Shown here piece by piece: positions 4,364-5,208 of a stretch of 5,208 nucleotides of DNA. Under the pieces are notes generated by a model that saw only the letters and a list, made by a program, of their open reading frames with translations, made no database searches and was not told the DNA's origin. This DNA comes from an uncultured Micrococcaceae bacterium (lineage in GTDB: Bacteria; Actinomycetota; Actinomycetes; Actinomycetales; Micrococcaceae): NCBI GenBank assembly GCA_937896705.1, contig CALBOC010000330.1, forward strand, positions 1 to 5,208, given 5' to 3'. The number at the start of each line of letters is the position of its first letter. Position 1 is the stretch's first letter. The position numbers and the translations under genes were made by a program.

Positions 4364-5208
4364 CTAACGGTCCTCGCGGTCTTGAACAGGCTCGCTGGTT
4401 GGTTCAGATTCCTCGCCGGTCACCAGCTTCATCGCGCTGGTCTCGGCTTCTTCCTTATACCAATCCGTGTATTTTGGTGCCGAGGCGTCCACCCCGGTTC
4501 CAGCCCCGCGACCGTCGGGCGAGTGCTGCACCGCGAATTCGAACTCCTCGCCGTGATCTTCGATCCCGCGAATGACAGCATCGGAGACTGCTTTGCGAGC
4601 ATAGTCGTGGCGGATGCGGGCCGGGTCGGTCGACAGGTCCTTCAGGAAGGCCCAGACCATTAAAATCAGCACGATGCTAAAGGGCAGCGCGATCAGATAG
4701 GTCAGACTCTGCAGGCCCGACAGGGCGTCTTCCCCACCGGAAAGCAGCATGACGATGGCAATGCCCATCATGCACAGACCCCAGAACACGACCAGGCTCT
4801 TCTTCGGAGCCGGATTCCCGCGCGAAGTCATCATCCCCATCACCACCGAAGCCGAGTCGGCCGCGGTGATGAAGAAGATCGCCAGGACCCCAATCAAGAT
4901 AAACGGTGTGATCGCGTTGAAGGGCAGCGTATCGAACAGATTGAACAGCACGGCCTCGGGCGAGGCCTCACCGTCGAAGCCTTCAACCCCGTTGATTGAA
5001 TTGATAATCGACGCCCCACCGAACACGGTGAAGGCCAAAATCAGAATTAGCGTTGGCACACCCATGGTGACCAGTGCGAATTCGCGCAGCGTGCGGCCAC
5101 GAGAGATGCGCGCGATGAAGGTGCCGACAAACGGGGTCCAGGCGATCCACCACGCCCAGTAGAACGCGGTCCACCAGGTTTGGAATTCTACGGTTTCGGG
5201 TCCCCAGG
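4364..5208 (-). CDS. BCCT-family (betaine/choline/carnitine-type) transporter, C-terminal part
   Basis: The gene enters from beyond the right edge. The frame is open from 5206 to a TAG at 4366-4364, giving 280 residues. The ATG at 5065 is internal, because strong family sequence precedes it. That sequence includes the BCCT signature helix: FYWAWWIAW at residues 15-23 of the fragment, whose Trp residues form the substrate cage in BetP, then PFVGTFIARISRGR (25-38). Further helices lie at about 48-64, 100-116, 138-155 and 165-187. FFITAADSAS (111-120) is the region of the sodium site. In the family these carriers import compatible solutes such as glycine betaine, mostly with sodium; some serve choline, carnitine or ectoine. 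The last 90 or so residues (from LKDLSTDP) form a long, mostly acidic cytoplasmic tail ending in SEPVQDREDR. Substrate and osmotic sensing cannot be decided here. Its 3' end faces the HNH remnant, and no convincing terminator is seen after it. Confidence 0.93.
   Translation of the reverse strand, partial: WGPETVEFQTWWTAFYWAWWIAWTPFVGTFIARISRGRTLREFALVTMGVPTLILILAFTVFGGASIINSINGVEGFDGEASPEAVLFNLFDTLPFNAITPFILIGVLAIFFITAADSASVVMGMMTSRGNPAPKKSLVVFWGLCMMGIAIVMLLSGGEDALSGLQSLTYLIALPFSIVLILMVWAFLKDLSTDPARIRHDYARKAVSDAVIRGIEDHGEEFEFAVQHSPDGRGAGTGVDASAPKYTDWYKEEAETSAMKLVTGEESEPTSEPVQDREDR

Noticed and set aside
4749..5162. Plus-strand open frame of 137 codons
   Set aside because: It is the antisense shadow of the BCCT transmembrane region.

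Overview
The window looks like a chromosomal segment from a high-G+C Gram-positive bacterium (Actinobacteria), probably Micrococcales. This rests on the moderately G+C-rich sequence, GTG/ATG starts behind GGAG-type ribosome sites, a remnant of the HNH (13E12/DUF222-type) nuclease family that is abundant in Actinobacteria, and the style of the BCCT transporter. The genus cannot be fixed from the sequence alone.

Layout: (i) 1-227, plus strand, the C-terminal end of an unrecognised membrane protein. (ii) 293-770, minus strand, a RelB/RelE-like toxin-antitoxin locus. The ribbon-helix-helix antitoxin (498-770) is intact and has a palindromic candidate operator upstream (793-818). The toxin that should follow it is a frameshifted remnant (293-497). 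(iii) 870-2357, minus strand, a complete DASS/SLC13-family anion symporter. (iv) 2431-2467, a long stem-loop in the gap between the transporter and the gene upstream of it. (v) 2482-3960, minus strand, a complete NAD(P)-dependent aldehyde dehydrogenase of the benzaldehyde/vanillin dehydrogenase type with all catalytic residues present. (vi) 3961-4363, a gap without an intact gene that holds a possible promoter for the dehydrogenase and, at 4148-4339 on the plus strand, the broken zinc-finger/HNH core of a DUF222-type nuclease. (vii) 4364-5208, minus strand, the C-terminal half of a BCCT-family (betaine/choline/carnitine) transporter that runs off the window.

The dehydrogenase and the anion symporter are in tandem on the same strand and may form a small catabolic unit: oxidation of an aldehyde to an acid, and sodium-coupled carboxylate transport. 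The link is inferred from position only. Each end of this pair is flanked by a decayed gene (the RelE toxin and the HNH nuclease), which suggests past turnover at both boundaries. I see no rRNA, tRNA, CRISPR array, insertion sequence or intact novel defence system. The most informative signals are the orphaned antitoxin with its operator and the single-event frameshift in its toxin.
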